A DNA stretch of 64,000 bases from Gari tellinella (taxonomy: Eukaryota; Mollusca; Bivalvia; Cardiida; Psammobiidae), in assembly GCA_922989275.2 (NCBI GenBank), contig OV277867.1, forward strand, positions 45,746,070 to 45,810,069, given 5' to 3'. Below the pieces are notes generated by a model. That model was given only the letters and a program-made list of their open reading frames with translations, had not been told where the DNA came from and made no database searches. The first letter of the stretch is position 1; every line of letters begins with the position of its first letter. The position numbers and the translations under genes are program-made. This document shows, in pieces, positions 9,995 to 20,109 of this stretch.

Positions 9995-11013
9995 ATGGGT
10001 TATTATGCTCCCCTTTAGGGGGGGAGCATATAGTTGTCTGTCCGGAGCATATCACTTGAACCGTTCAGTAGGTTGATGAAACTTGATACTGTGACAGAGA
10101 CTGACAGAAGGAGGTGCAGTACACAAGAATTATCTCACCTTTTCTCATAAAAAAAAATCCATTTTGTCCGGACCATATCTCTGAACTGTTACACTGTAAA
10201 TTGATTAAACTTGTTACAGTGATAGAAGATGACAGAAGGAAGTGCAGTATGTTTCTCTCATAAAAACAATCAATTTTGTCCGGAGCATATCTCTTGACTA
10301 TTACACCATTTAAGTTAATGAAACTTATTACAGGAAATGCAGTACACAAGAACGGTAACTCTGTCATTCTCAATATTGAATAATGTCCCTTTTTAGCTCA
10401 CCTTAGCACAAAGTGCTCAAGGTGAGCTATTGTGATCGGTTGCCGTCCGTCATACGTCGGTGTCCGTGTCGTCTGTTCACAATTTGTTTCAAATAACTTC
10501 CTTCTCTGAAACCAATTGCCCAATTTTAACCAAACTTGGTCAGATACATACTGTAGTTGTGAGCTTCAAAATTTGTTCCAAAAAAGTGGGTGGGGCAATC
10601 GGTCTTGTTGCCATGGCAACCATGCACAATATCTAAAAAAAAAATCTTCTCAAAAACGACTGGTTCGATTTCAATTTGGTTTTCACCAAAATGTTTCTCA
10701 ATTAATATACTTTCAGAATTGTTCAAAGAATTTTGATCCGTCAAAAAACATGGCCGCCAGAGGGCTTGGTCATTTTCCGTATTTACGTAATATTGACAAC
10801 TAAAGTCAAAACTTTAAATATTTTCTTGTCAATAGCTATAAGTTCTAGGACAACCAAATTTCACATGTAGCATCATGTTGTGAACTTTTAGCAAGATTGT
10901 TCAAATAATGACCCCCGGGTCAAAAATGGCCCCGCCCCCGGGCTTATCAGTTTTTCATAGGAAAACCTTTAAAAATCTTCTTCCCTAAAACTGTATGGCC
11001 TAGGCCTTTTATA

Positions 11014-11854
11014 TACTAAGACGAAAAAGAAACGCAGGGTAACCTTTCAAGGTAGTTTGAAATGGTATCATTTAATCGAATATTCAGAACGATTATTTTA
11101 TGTTGACAACTTATCATTATTGATCATATTGGCAAAGACCCTGTCTCCACTTCATCAGTGGAAAGATGTTGGGCGAATATGCCGCTACGGCGTGCGCGAC
11201 GCTGAGCGGCAAGTGGCAAACCAACGTAAAGACGCCAGGCTCGCAGACCGTTCACGCGTAACCAGTTCCGTAAACTGTCGGCATGGATATGTTGACTATG
11301 ATTGCCTAACGTGTTATCAGTGGTTTAACTGGCAATACGGTGGCGATTGCGCAGGTGGGATGAGTAGATAGTCCTGTCCTAACGTGACGTCGTGACGTAC
11401 GAACCGCGGTCGGTCTGCAAGGCTTTCCGTCTCTCGCATGCGTCTGACAAGACGTTCTATAGACGAGAAATGCACATTGAACTAAGCAACAGTCTGTGGT
11501 TAGCCTCGACGTACCAATAGTGGTACAACAGCTTGCCCCCTCTGAACTTTGATTAAGCGTCGAAGATGTTGAAAGGAGTTTTTATTTCCGTAAATCAATG
11601 TGTCACTTCAAAAGTACACCATTGACTGATTTTATACAATTGAATATCTCGTCATCAAAATTTTACACGGGTGTTTTGCATTTTCACACCTTCCCCGCGT
11701 ACGGCGAACTTTAAGGAGATTACGTGTTTTTATCCACCGGAAAGTGTGGATATTAGCAAAGATATTCAAGCTACCGATTTTCATAAATTCAGGCCAAGTA
11801 TTAAAAAAAATATTGAATATTTTATGTACCCTGCGTTTCTTTTTCGTCTTAGTA
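11014..11854. mobile_element. TA-flanked DNA transposon R1, complete copy
   Basis: Terminal inverted repeats of about 28 bp: the left (11014-11041) begins TACTAAGACGAAAAAGAAAC and the right (11826-11854) is its complement. TA at 11012-11013 and 11855-11856 flanks it. The paralogous AGCTCACC copy 5 has the empty site at about 15660-15675 (TATATATTTGGCATG). It holds one 104-codon frame (11057-11371, +) and an 86-codon minus-strand frame; neither is a recognisable transposase. The superfamily is unclear; a TA duplication fits Tc1/mariner-like elements. Confidence 0.85.
11057..11371 (+). CDS. Small open reading frame inside R1, unknown
   Basis: A 104-codon frame that starts after the left terminal repeat and ends TAG. 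I do not recognise it. Its C-terminal third contains the Cys-rich motif CRHGYVDYDCLTCYQ and then WFNWQYGGDCAGG. In R1 copy 1 the same region has a stop and a one-base insertion, so no selection for coding is visible across the two copies. It may be a captured gene fragment, a remnant of the autonomous element's protein, or chance. Confidence 0.2.
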   Translation: MKWYHLIEYSERLFYVDNLSLLIILAKTLSPLHQWKDVGRICRYGVRDAERQVANQRKDARLADRSRVTSSVNCRHGYVDYDCLTCYQWFNWQYGGDCAGGMSR

Positions 11855-12208
11855 TATTTGGCATCTAGCTTTGCCTGATGGTCCTCTACCAAGATTGTTC
11901 AAATCATGACCTCCAGGTCAAAAATGGCCCCGCCCCGAGGCTTATCAGTTTTACATAGACTTATGTAGTAAAACCTTTAAAATTCTTCTTCTCTGAAAAC
12001 CTAAGACCCATATCTTATATATTTGGCATCTAGCTTTGCCTTATGGTCCGCTACCAAGATTGTTCAAATCATAACCCCAGGGTAAAAAATGACCCATTCC
12101 GAGTTGTTTCAGTTTCATGCAACAGTCCACATACATGCAATAATGCATGGAGTATAACACAATAGTTCCTCAGTTGAGCGATTTAGGGTCGCATGCGGCT
12201 CTTGTTCT

Positions 12209-12835
12209 AACAAGAAATATCTTTAAAAAAGATATTCGGCGGAATGAGTGGTTGAACTAAGGCTATATAGATGGGTGTGCAAAATTGAATGAAATTGAGG
12301 TTTTCAAAGAATTGTAATATCTTGGATTGAAAAGCAAAAAATAAAAGTATACAATTGAAACAGTAACTTTTATTTAAAATGCAAAACTATCATGTACAGA
12401 AATGCAAAACAAAACAATAATTTAACTCATATCCTAGCTACTGGTAGGAGATCCTCACATTAATCTATTGTTCTATATATCAAACTTCATTCATAGAGTT
12501 TCTTGAAACAAATTATAGCATACACAAATGTACAGATTCAACAGTCTGCTCTACTTCACTCCTGTAAATAATGATGAAACCACACAATTGTGTTTAACTC
12601 ACTTGAGGCCATTTATATTTAATATTGCTTTTAATGTATGGTAAATGTGTACAAATAGTTAACAATTAAAACAAATTGGTAGTAAACAATTACAAAACAC
12701 CTAGCTTCCTCTGTATTTCAGATGTCATCTTAAATTGCATCAGCCCCCAGTGTAGTAAACAGTCTGGTCTGTGTCTCTAAATTTTACACTCACAGTCATA
12801 TCTGGGAAAACTGTAATTGGACATAGACCAGCCTA
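12209..12835. other. Unassigned AT-rich insertion
   Basis: Part of a segment (12209-13151) that interrupts the host repeat. GATATTCGGCGGAATGAG at the left and CTCCGCCGAAAA at the right may be short inverted ends. No gene is visible. Confidence 0.35.
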
Positions 12836-13014
12836 CAGGGCTCCAGATAAGAGGGAGTAAACTAAACAAATCACATTTATTCACTCATTTCAGCACCAAA
12901 CCCTATGGTGTTACCACTCATTTTGATTGTCTAAAAATGTTTAGTGACACCACAGGGTTTAATGCACAAATAAAGATTTTAAGTTTTGAAATAATTCCTT
13001 TATCTGGAGCCCTG
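12836..13014. mobile_element. C5 MITE
   Basis: CAGGGCTCCAGATAAGAGGG to TATCTGGAGCCCTG, with GTGACACCACAGGGTTTAATG inside. The left arm of the central palindrome is shortened. Confidence 0.8.
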
Positions 13015-13259
13015 GCTACTATCCAATCAGACTATTCAGTTTCAACAGGTGCTCTCAAGTCTAAATTTCTGATCAAATATAATTGGTTGAAATGTGTGGC
13101 CAAACAGAAAGTGTGGCTAAATAGAAACCAGACAGCTCCGCCGAAAAAAACTACCATAAGTTAATGAAATTTCATACAGTGATAATTGATGACATAAGGA
13201 GGTGCAGTACACAAAAACCATGACTCTGTCATCTCCCAATATTGAATTATCTCCCTTTT

Positions 13260-14545
13260 TAGCTCACCTGGCACGTAGTGCCAAGGTGAGCTATTTTGAT
13301 AGTTTTGTGTCCGTCGTCGTTCGTCCGTTCGTTCGTCGTCAACAATTTCTTTAAACGACATCTCCGACGAAACTACTGGATGGATTTTTTTTCCAAACTT
13401 GGCAGGAATGATCCTTGTATGGTCCTCTTTCAAAGTTGTTCAAATAGTTCCGGTCCGTTGCATATCTAGGTCACAGGAGCTAAAAATAGATTTTTTCAAT
13501 GAAAACTTAAAAAATCTTCTTGTCTGAAACCACAGTACCCTGAGCTTAGATATTTGGCACTAAGCATTGTCTTCAGGTGCTCTATGAAGATTGTTCAAAT
13601 TGTGTCCCTTGGGTAAAAAATGACCCCGCCCCGGGGGTCGTAATTTTACACGGAGTTATATAGTGAAATCTTCAAACATCTTTATCTTTGAAACTAATAT
13701 GTCCAGAGCTTTGATATTTGGCACTATGACACTTCTAGAAGCCCTTAACCAATATTGTAAATGTGGTTCCGGTCTGTTTCATATCTAGGTCACAGGAGCT
13801 AAAAATAGAATTTTTTAATGAAAACTTAAAAAATCTTCTTGTCTGAACCCACAGTACCTTGAGCTTAGATATTTGGCACAAAGCATTGTCTTCAGGTCCT
13901 CTATTAAAATTGTTCAAATTATGTCCCTTGGGTAAAAAATGACCCCGCCCGGGGGGTCGTAATTTTACAAAGAGTTATATAGTGAAATTTTCAAACATCT
14001 TTATCTCTGAAACTAATATGGCCAGAGCTTTGATATTTGGCATGGTGTCACTTCTAGAAGCCCTTAACCAATATTGTAAATATGGTTCCGGTGTGTTGCA
14101 TATCTAGGTCACAGAAGCTAAAAATCATCATCTACAGGTCCTCTAGCAAGATTTCTCAAATTATGCCCCTGGGGTCAAAACTGCCAAGGCCCTAGGGGTT
14201 GCAGTTTTACATAGAGTTATATAGTGAAATATTCTTCTCTGAAACTATTAATGCAAGAGCTTTGATATTTAGCATTATCAGATGAAGTGACAGTTTTAGA
14301 TGTTCTTTACCAATAATGCTGAAATGGATTGGGTCTGTTGCATATCTGGGTCACATTAGCTAAAAATAGATTTAACCACCCATTTACAAAATATTTGACA
14401 GAACACTTAATTTTCAAGTTTCATCAGCAAGATATTTGAAATTATGTCTCTGGGCTAAAAAAAAGATCCCACCCCAGGGGTCATGTGACCCTTGTGTTGG
14501 TTTTTCCAGGTGAGCGATATTTAGGCCCGCATGGGCCTCTTGTTC
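13260..14545 (+). mobile_element. AGCTCACC-type element, copy 3
   Basis: Left hairpin AGCTCACCTGGCACGTAGTGCC and AAGGTGAGCT with a CGTCGTCGTTCGTCCGTTCG run. Right end CAGGTGAGCGATATTTAGGC followed by CCGCATGGGCCTCTTGTT. Internal direct repeats of roughly 300 bp carry GTTCCGGTCTGTTGCATATC-like phrases and CATATCTAGGTCACAGGAGC. Confidence 0.75.
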
Positions 14546-14676
14546 AATTAAAAAAATCATATCTCCTGAGCATTGCATTGTAAATTTATGAAACTTGATA
14601 CAGGATAAAAGAGAGAGTGCTGTTCTCAAAAACCATTACTCTGCCATCTCCCAATATTGAATTATCTCCCTTTTGT

Positions 14677-17170
14677 TAGCTCACCTGAGCCTTCGGCTCA
14701 GGATGAGCTATTGTGACCGCTCGTCGTCCGTCCACGTTTTCAAACAACATCTAAGAAACCACTGACCCGATTTCAACCAAACTTTGTCAGAAGCATCAGT
14801 GACAAGGGGGAACGAAATCTTGTTCAAAGTTTTTGGCTAGAGTTATTCCCCTTGGTTTTGCACCAGATTTTCTAACATGACCATATAGACAACTTTTAAT
14901 GCATAAGAAAATCTTTAAAAATCTTCTTCGCAGAAACCAAAAGGCCCAGACCTTTGATATTTGGTATGTATCATAACCTAATGATCTTCTACCAAGATTG
15001 TTCAAATTTTGACCCTGGGGCCAAAAATGGCCCCGCCCTGGGGGCTTATCAGTTTTTAGCTCACCTGAGCACTTTAAAGTGCTCAAGGTGAGCTATTGTG
15101 ATCGGTTGCCGTACGTCCGTGTCATCTGTTCACAATTTGTTTCAAATAACTTCTTCTCTGAAACCAATGGCCCAATTTTAACCAAACTTGGTCAGATACA
15201 TACTGTAGTTGTGAGCTTCAAAATTTGTTCCAAAAAAGTGGGTGGGGCAATCGGTCTTGTTGCCATGGCAACCATGCACGATATCTAAAAAAAATCTTCT
15301 TCTCAAAAACTACTGGTCCGATTTCAATTTGGTTTTCACCAAAATGTTTCTCAATTAATATACTTTCAAACTTGTTCAAAGAACTTTGAACCGTAAAAAA
15401 ACATGGCTGCCAGAGGGCTTGGTCATTTTCCGTATTTACGTAATATTGACAGCTAAAGTCAAAACTTAAAACATCTTTTTGTCAATAACTATGAGTTCTA
15501 GGACAACCAAATTTCACAAGTAGCATCATGTTGTGACCCTTTAGCAAGATTGTTCAAACAATGACCCTCGGGTCAAAAATGGCCCCACCCGGGGCTTATC
15601 AGTTTTTCTTAGGAAAATCTTTAAAACTCTTCTTCTCTAAAACTGTATGGGCTAGACCTTCTATATATTTGGCATGTAGCTGTGCCTTATGGACCTCTAC
15701 TAAGAGTGTTCAAATCTTGACCCCAGGGTCAAAAATGGCCCCGCCCGGGGCTTATCAGTTTTACATAGACTTATATGGGAAAACCTTTAAAAATCTTCTT
15801 CTCTGAAACCGTAAGGCCCATACCTTTTATATTTGGCATAGCTTTGCTTTACGGTCCTCTACTAAGATTGTTCAAATCATGACCCCAGGGTCAAAAAATG
15901 GCCCTGCCCCGGGGCTTATCAGTTTTACATAGACCTATATAGGAATAAACCTTTAAAACTCTTCTTCTCTGAAACTCTAAGACCCAGACCTTTCATATTT
16001 GGCATCTAGCTTTGCCTTATGGTCCTCTACCAAGATTGTTCAAATCATGACCCCAGGGTAAAAAATGGCCCTGCCCGGGGCTTATCAGCTTTACATAGAC
16101 TTATATAGGAATAAACCTTTAAAACTCTTCTTCTCTGAAACCCTATGACCCAGACCTTTTATATTTGGCACCTAGCTTTGCCTTATAGTCCTCTACCAAG
16201 ATTGTTCAATTCATGACCCCCGGATCAAATATGGCCCTGCCCCGGGTCTTATAAGTTTTACAAAGACTTCTATAGTAAAACCTTTAAAACTCTTCTTCTC
16301 TGAAATCGTAAGGCCCGTACCTTTTATATTTGGCATCTAGCTTTGCCGTAAGGTCCTCTACCAAGATTGTTCAAATCATGACCCCAGGGTCAAAAAATGG
16401 ACCCGCCCCGGGGCTTATCAGTTTTACATAGACTTCTACAGCAAAACCTAATTCCGAGTTGTTACAGTTTCATGCAACAGTCCACATACATGCAATGACA
16501 AACTTCATTATGCATCGAGTATAACACAATAGTTCCTCAGGTGGGCGATTTAGGGCCGCATGCGGCTCTTGTTCTTCGGAAAACCTTTGAAAATCTTCTT
16601 CTCTGAAACTGTATGGCCTACATCATTAATATTTGACATATAGCTTTGCCTTATGGTCCTCTACCTAGATTGTTCAAATTATGACCCCGGGTCAAAATTG
16701 GCCCCGCCCCGGGGCTTCTCAGTTTTACATAGAGTTATATAGGAAAATCTTTAAAAATCTTCTCTGAAACTGTAAGGCCCAGATCTTTCAGCTTTGATAT
16801 ATAGCTTTGCCTTATGGTCCTCTACCAAGATTGATCAAATTATGACCCCTGGGCCAAAACTGGCCTTGCCCTTGGGCTTATCAGTTTTCCATAGGAAAAC
16901 CTTTGAAAATCTTCTTCTCTGAAACTATAAGGCCCAGATCATTTATAATTGAAATGTAGCTTAACCTTATGGTCCTCTACCAAGAGTGTTCAAATTATGA
17001 CCCCATGTCAAAATTGGCCCTGCCCCGGGGCTTATCAGTTTTATATAGACTTATATAGGAAAACCTTTAAAACTCTTTTTATAGCTATATATATCACAAT
17101 ATTGTCTTGCCCAGTCAGCTTAGGTACAATGTTCTCAGGTGAGCGACTTGTGGGCCATGGCCCTCTTGTT
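14677..17170 (+). mobile_element. AGCTCACC-type element, copy 4 (outer of a nested pair)
   Basis: Starts AGCTCACCTGAGCCTTCGGC + TCAGGATGAGCT and ends CAGGTGAGCGACTTGTGGGC + CATGGCCCTCTTGTTT. A second complete element interrupts it at 15058-16574, right after GGGGCTTATCAGTTTTT; the sequence resumes with TCGGAAAACCTTTGAAAATC, as expected from the uninterrupted paralogues. Confidence 0.75.
15058..16574 (+). mobile_element. AGCTCACC-type element, copy 5 (inner)
   Basis: Starts AGCTCACCTGAGCACTTTAA and ends CAGGTGGGCGATTTAGGGCC + GCATGCGGCTCTTGTTC. It holds about five divergent internal units of roughly 180 bp with CTCTTCTTCTCTGAAAC, TATTTGGCAT and CAAGATTGTTCAAATCATGA. It contains the empty R1 target site at about 15660-15675. 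Confidence 0.75.
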
Positions 17171-17319
17171 TCATAAAAATTTCATTTTTGGCTGAAGCAT
17201 ATCTCCTGAACATTACATCATAAGTTGATGAAACTTGATACTGTGTTCAACTACTAAACATGCTATACCTTGGGGGTTTCTTTGTGGGGAGCATCCCTCG
17301 TCTGGAACGATATTCTTGT

Positions 17320-17816
17320 TTAACCAATTTCCCCATAAATACGCCTTTAATTTATTCCTCTACTGAAGAAAATAGAAATACAAATAAAAATCATAAAACG
17401 TATTTTCTACATGTATATTCTAGCAGATAAGAGCTTAAAGCAGGCCGAAAGTAAAGCAGAATGTGCCTTAAGGAGCATTCTGCTTTACTTTCAACCTGTT
17501 TTAAGTGGTCAAATATCAAAAGTAGAGGGTGCCTAGTGGTATAGTCACTGTGACTTACATCACTAAGCTCCACACCGCTGTGAGTTCGAATCCCAGTAGG
17601 ATCGTTCGGATTTTTCATGTGGGGAAGCCTTCCAGCTGGCTTGCGGAAGGTCGGTGGTTCTACCCAGTTGCCGATTTGAGCCTGAAACAGTGCACAAAGG
17701 ACTTCTGGGGTCTTCCTCCACCTGTAATTAGCTGGACGTCGCGATATGACTGAAATACTGTTGAAAGCGACGTAAAATCAAAACAAATCAAAAGTAGAAA
17801 CCGGGTAATGAGCTAA
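17320..17816. mobile_element. T1 MITE split by a SINE
   Basis: TTAACCAATTTCCCCATAAA starts the element. The hairpin GCAGGCCGAAAGTAAAGCAG, GCCTTAAGG and its complement are intact, and a degraded right end (GAAACCGGGTAATGAGCTAA) follows the SINE. Without the SINE and one target copy the length is about 225 bp. Confidence 0.7.
17527..17786 (+). mobile_element. tRNA-derived SINE with 12-bp target duplication
   Basis: The head GGGTGCCTAGTGGTATAGTC carries an A box and GTGAGTTCGAATCCCAG a B box (RNA polymerase III promoter). A body with GAAGCCTTCCAGCTGGCTTG and GGTCGGTGGTTCTACCCAG follows, and the 3' part CGCGATATGACTGAAATACT + GTTGAAAGCGACGTAAAA resembles tails I associate with molluscan SINEs. 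The 12-bp repeat ATCAAAAGTAGA flanks it at 17515-17526 and 17787-17798, showing retrotransposition into the T1 element. The tail is A-rich. No coding capacity; it depends on a partner LINE. Confidence 0.88.
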
Positions 17817-17819
17817 AGC

Positions 17820-18770
17820 AGTATTCTTGTACTTCAAAATCTGGTACTTTGAACTCCTCCTTCACTTTCAACCTGATTCACTTGATACTTAGCATAAATG
17901 TTACTTAGGAGTAGTAGATGTGCAAGACACAAATTCGGGTCTCCTTGACCTTGACCTTTGTCCTTGAAATTGGTCTTGAAATTGGCAGGCAACATCTTGT
18001 ACTTTAAACTCCTCCTTCCCTTTCAACCTGATTCACTTGATACTTGGCAGAAATGTTACTCAGGAGTAGTAGATGTGCAAGACACAAATTTCAGGTCTCT
18101 GTGACCTTGACCGTGTCCTTGAAATTGGTCTTGAAATTGGCTTGCAAAATCTTGTACTTTGAACTTCTCCTTCACTTTCAACCTGATTAATTTGATACTT
18201 GGCATAAATGTTAATCAGGAGTAGTTAATGTGCAAGACACAAACTTCAGGTCTCTGTGACCTTGACATTTGGCCTTGAAATTGGCAGGCAAAGTCTTGTA
18301 CTTTGAACTCCTCCCTCACTTTCAACCTGATTCACTTGATACTTGGCATAAATGTTACTCAGGAGTAGTACATGTAGATGTGCAAGACACAAATTTCAGG
18401 TCTCTGTGACCTTGACCTTTATCCTTGAAATTGGTAGGCAAAATCTTGTACTTTGAACTCCTCCTTCTCTTTCAACCTGTTTCACTTGATACTTGGCAAG
18501 TTGGCATAAATGTTACTCAGGAGTAGTAGATGTGTAAGACACACATTTCAGGTCTCTGTGACCTTGACCTTTGGCCTTGAAATTGGCAGGCAAAATCTTG
18601 TACTTTGAACTCCTGTTTCACTTTCAACCTGATTCACTTGATACTTGGCATAAATGTTACTCAGGAGTAGTAGATGTGCAAGACACAAATTTCAATTCTC
18701 TTTGACCTTGATCTTTGCCTTGAAATTGACCTCTAACCTTGGTTATGAAAAACAAATTGTCCAGAGCATA
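17820..18770. repeat. Tandem array, about six units of 144-155 bp
   Basis: CTTGATACTT (or TTTGATACTT) recurs at 17881, 18036, 18191, 18335, 18485 and 18637. Each unit has CTTTCAACCTGATTCACTTG, ATGTTACTCAGGAGTAGTAG, GTGCAAGACACAAATTTCAG and TGTGACCTTGACCTTTG or variants. Units differ by gain or loss of GAAATTGGTCTTGAAATTGG. No flanking element is identified. Confidence 0.9.
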
Positions 18771-19079
18771 TCTCTTTTACCCTATCATCCACGATTACCA
18801 AACCTGGTGTGTTGTTATTATTATATGTTGGGATTGCAGAGTGTTATATACCATTTTAAGTCATTTGGAACTTGGCTTACACCTTTGACCTTATTGTAAA
18901 ACCTTATTGAAAACGTCTGCAGAGTGCTGGATAGTGGGGGTATTTATCACCTTTAGTGATAGCCGTTCTAGTTTTACTATGCTTATTGTATGTGGCCAAA
19001 ATAACTAGCCAGAGAAATGAAAAACATTAACATGGCCATATCATGTGACAAGCTGGCCATTTCTTGTGCCATTAATCTG
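18771..19079. other. Unassigned sequence
   Basis: No gene or repeat recognised. TTGTCCAGAGCATATCTC near 18757 recalls the GGGGAGCAT-type repeat. Confidence 0.35.
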
Positions 19080-19265
19080 AGGCCCGTCTTACGAAATGTA
19101 GTACCGACAAAACCTGTCATAAGTTAAAACTTTAAAATACAACATGTTCATGTAGTTATTGATTTCTGGATCTAACCCTGCCTTTCCACAAGACAGGATA
19201 AGCTGAACAGATATTTTAGAATCTGACTTAAGATGTTTGTCGTATGACGTTTCGTAAGATTGGCC
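19080..19265. mobile_element. G2-related MITE variant
   Basis: Ends GGCCCGTCTTACGAAATGTA and ACGTTTCGTAAGATTGGCCC, with CATAAGTTAAAACTTTAAAA and CAAGACAGGAT inside. The order of motifs is that of G2, but the ends have diverged. Confidence 0.6.
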
Positions 19266-19267
19266 CA

Positions 19268-19340
19268 ATCTTAACAAAAATCTAGGTCAGGTTCTAATGT
19301 GGGGTCAAAAAGTAGGTCACTAGGTCAAACCATCAATAAC
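19268..19340. repeat. Single relic unit of the 145-bp AGGTCA array
   Basis: AATCTAGGTCAGGTTCTAATG, shortened here to the first phrase, and GTAGGTCACTAGGTCAAACC match the 5.1-6.1 kb array. It may be the left remnant of the AGCTCACC-type element that ends at 20897. Confidence 0.5.
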
Positions 19341-19663
19341 AGGGCTTATATGCGTCAGAATAGAGATTTTTAATAACCATTCACCCCTAGCGGCGAGTAT
19401 ATATTCGTTACTACCAAATAGTGTACGGTACCTATCAACAGTACACGTATCTTATGCAAACAGTGTGGATTGATTATTGGGGCCCAAGATGCATATCTAC
19501 CAAGAGGAAAATGCAAAGTTTGAACAGAGAAAGTGCATCTGAGTTTATGGAGAATGAGTTTGAAAAACAATACACGAACCTTTTGAAAATTTAATGCTCC
19601 CGTAAAGAGCGTGTAAAGTCGTATTTAGAGTTCAGTGAGTTGACTAGTTGTAAGGTATATACA

Positions 19664-20035
19664 GCAAAATCCTCTCTATTACGACCACCAAATAACCTTA
19701 ATTATAGGGTTATATGACAAGTGAATGCTTTTAACCCATTACCCCATAGCCTGTTTCTAGTTTTGAAGGAAGTGACCACTTAAAGCAGGTTGAAAATAAA
19801 GCAAAATGTGCCTTAAGGCACGTTCTGCCTTATTTTCAGCCTGCTTTAAGCTATCATCTACTAGAATAAAGATACTACATGTATTTCTTATGTTACATAT
19901 TCATGACTGTATAATGTAAAACTATTTTCTTCAGTGTAATAATCAATTAAAGGCGTATTACGGGGTATAGGTTAAATCAAGGTGAAAGTAAAACAAGCGC
20001 CTAAAGGAGCTTTTTAATTTACTTCCATCAGAGCT
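19664..20035. mobile_element. P6 MITE interrupted by T1
   Basis: The left end ACAGCAAAATCCTCTCTATT + ACGACCACCAAATAA is a P6 terminus. The stem GCTTTTAA is broken by a complete T1 element (19731-19975) and resumes ATCAAGGTGAAAGTAAAAC. TTAA is present on both sides of the inserted element, marking the target. Confidence 0.65.
19731..19975. mobile_element. T1 MITE inserted in P6
   Basis: TTAACCCATTACCCCATAGC at the left and GGCGTATTACGGGGTATAGG + TTAA at the right. The central hairpin AGCAGGTTGAAAATAAAGC with GCCTTAAGGC is intact. Length 245 bp. Confidence 0.8.
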
Positions 20036-20109
20036 GCCATTGCTCCGGATTTTTTCGAAATCTTCGGACTTTTATCTTAGCAGATGTAAGCTTAAATCAG
20101 GCTGAAAGT

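Larger units (their letters stand above)
10394..12208 (+). mobile_element. AGCTCACC-type element, copy 2, split by R1
   Basis: Starts AGCTCACCTTAGCAC...GTGCTCAAGGTGAGCT and ends TTGAGCGATTTAGGGTCGCA followed by TGCGGCTCTTGTTCT. Internal units carry ATTGTTCAAATCATGACC, AAAAATGGCCCCGCCCC and GGCTTATCAGTTTTACATAG. Its 5' half is nearly the same as copy 5 (15058-16574). The 841-bp R1 element sits inside it. Confidence 0.75.
10005..17319 (+). mobile_element. Composite repeat block: GGGGAGCAT-type repeat with nested AGCTCACC elements
   Basis: The block starts with the hairpin ATGCTCCCCTTTAGG-GGGGGAGCAT and ends TGTGGGGAGCATCCCTC then GTCTGGAACGATATTCTTG. Host-repeat segments (10022-10393, 13152-13258, 14546-14676, 17171-17319) share CATATCTCYTGAAC-type phrases, TGATGAAACTTGATAC and CAATATTGAATTATCTCCC. 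They are separated by AGCTCACC-type elements and one unrelated insertion. The segments may be tandem copies of one host repeat, each hit once, or a duplicated composite. Confidence 0.65.

Noticed and set aside
11057..11371. Cys-rich 104-codon frame considered as a defensin or macin-like peptide
   Set aside because: Cysteine spacing does not match those families as I know them, there is no signal peptide, and the frame is broken in the other copy. Kept only as an unknown frame.
13161..13433. Minus-strand frame spanning 90 codons
   Set aside because: Made entirely of GGGGAGCAT-type and AGCTCACC-type repeat sequence.
17527..17786. 74-codon frame at 17529-17753 as a gene
   Set aside because: It lies within the SINE and starts in its tRNA-like head.
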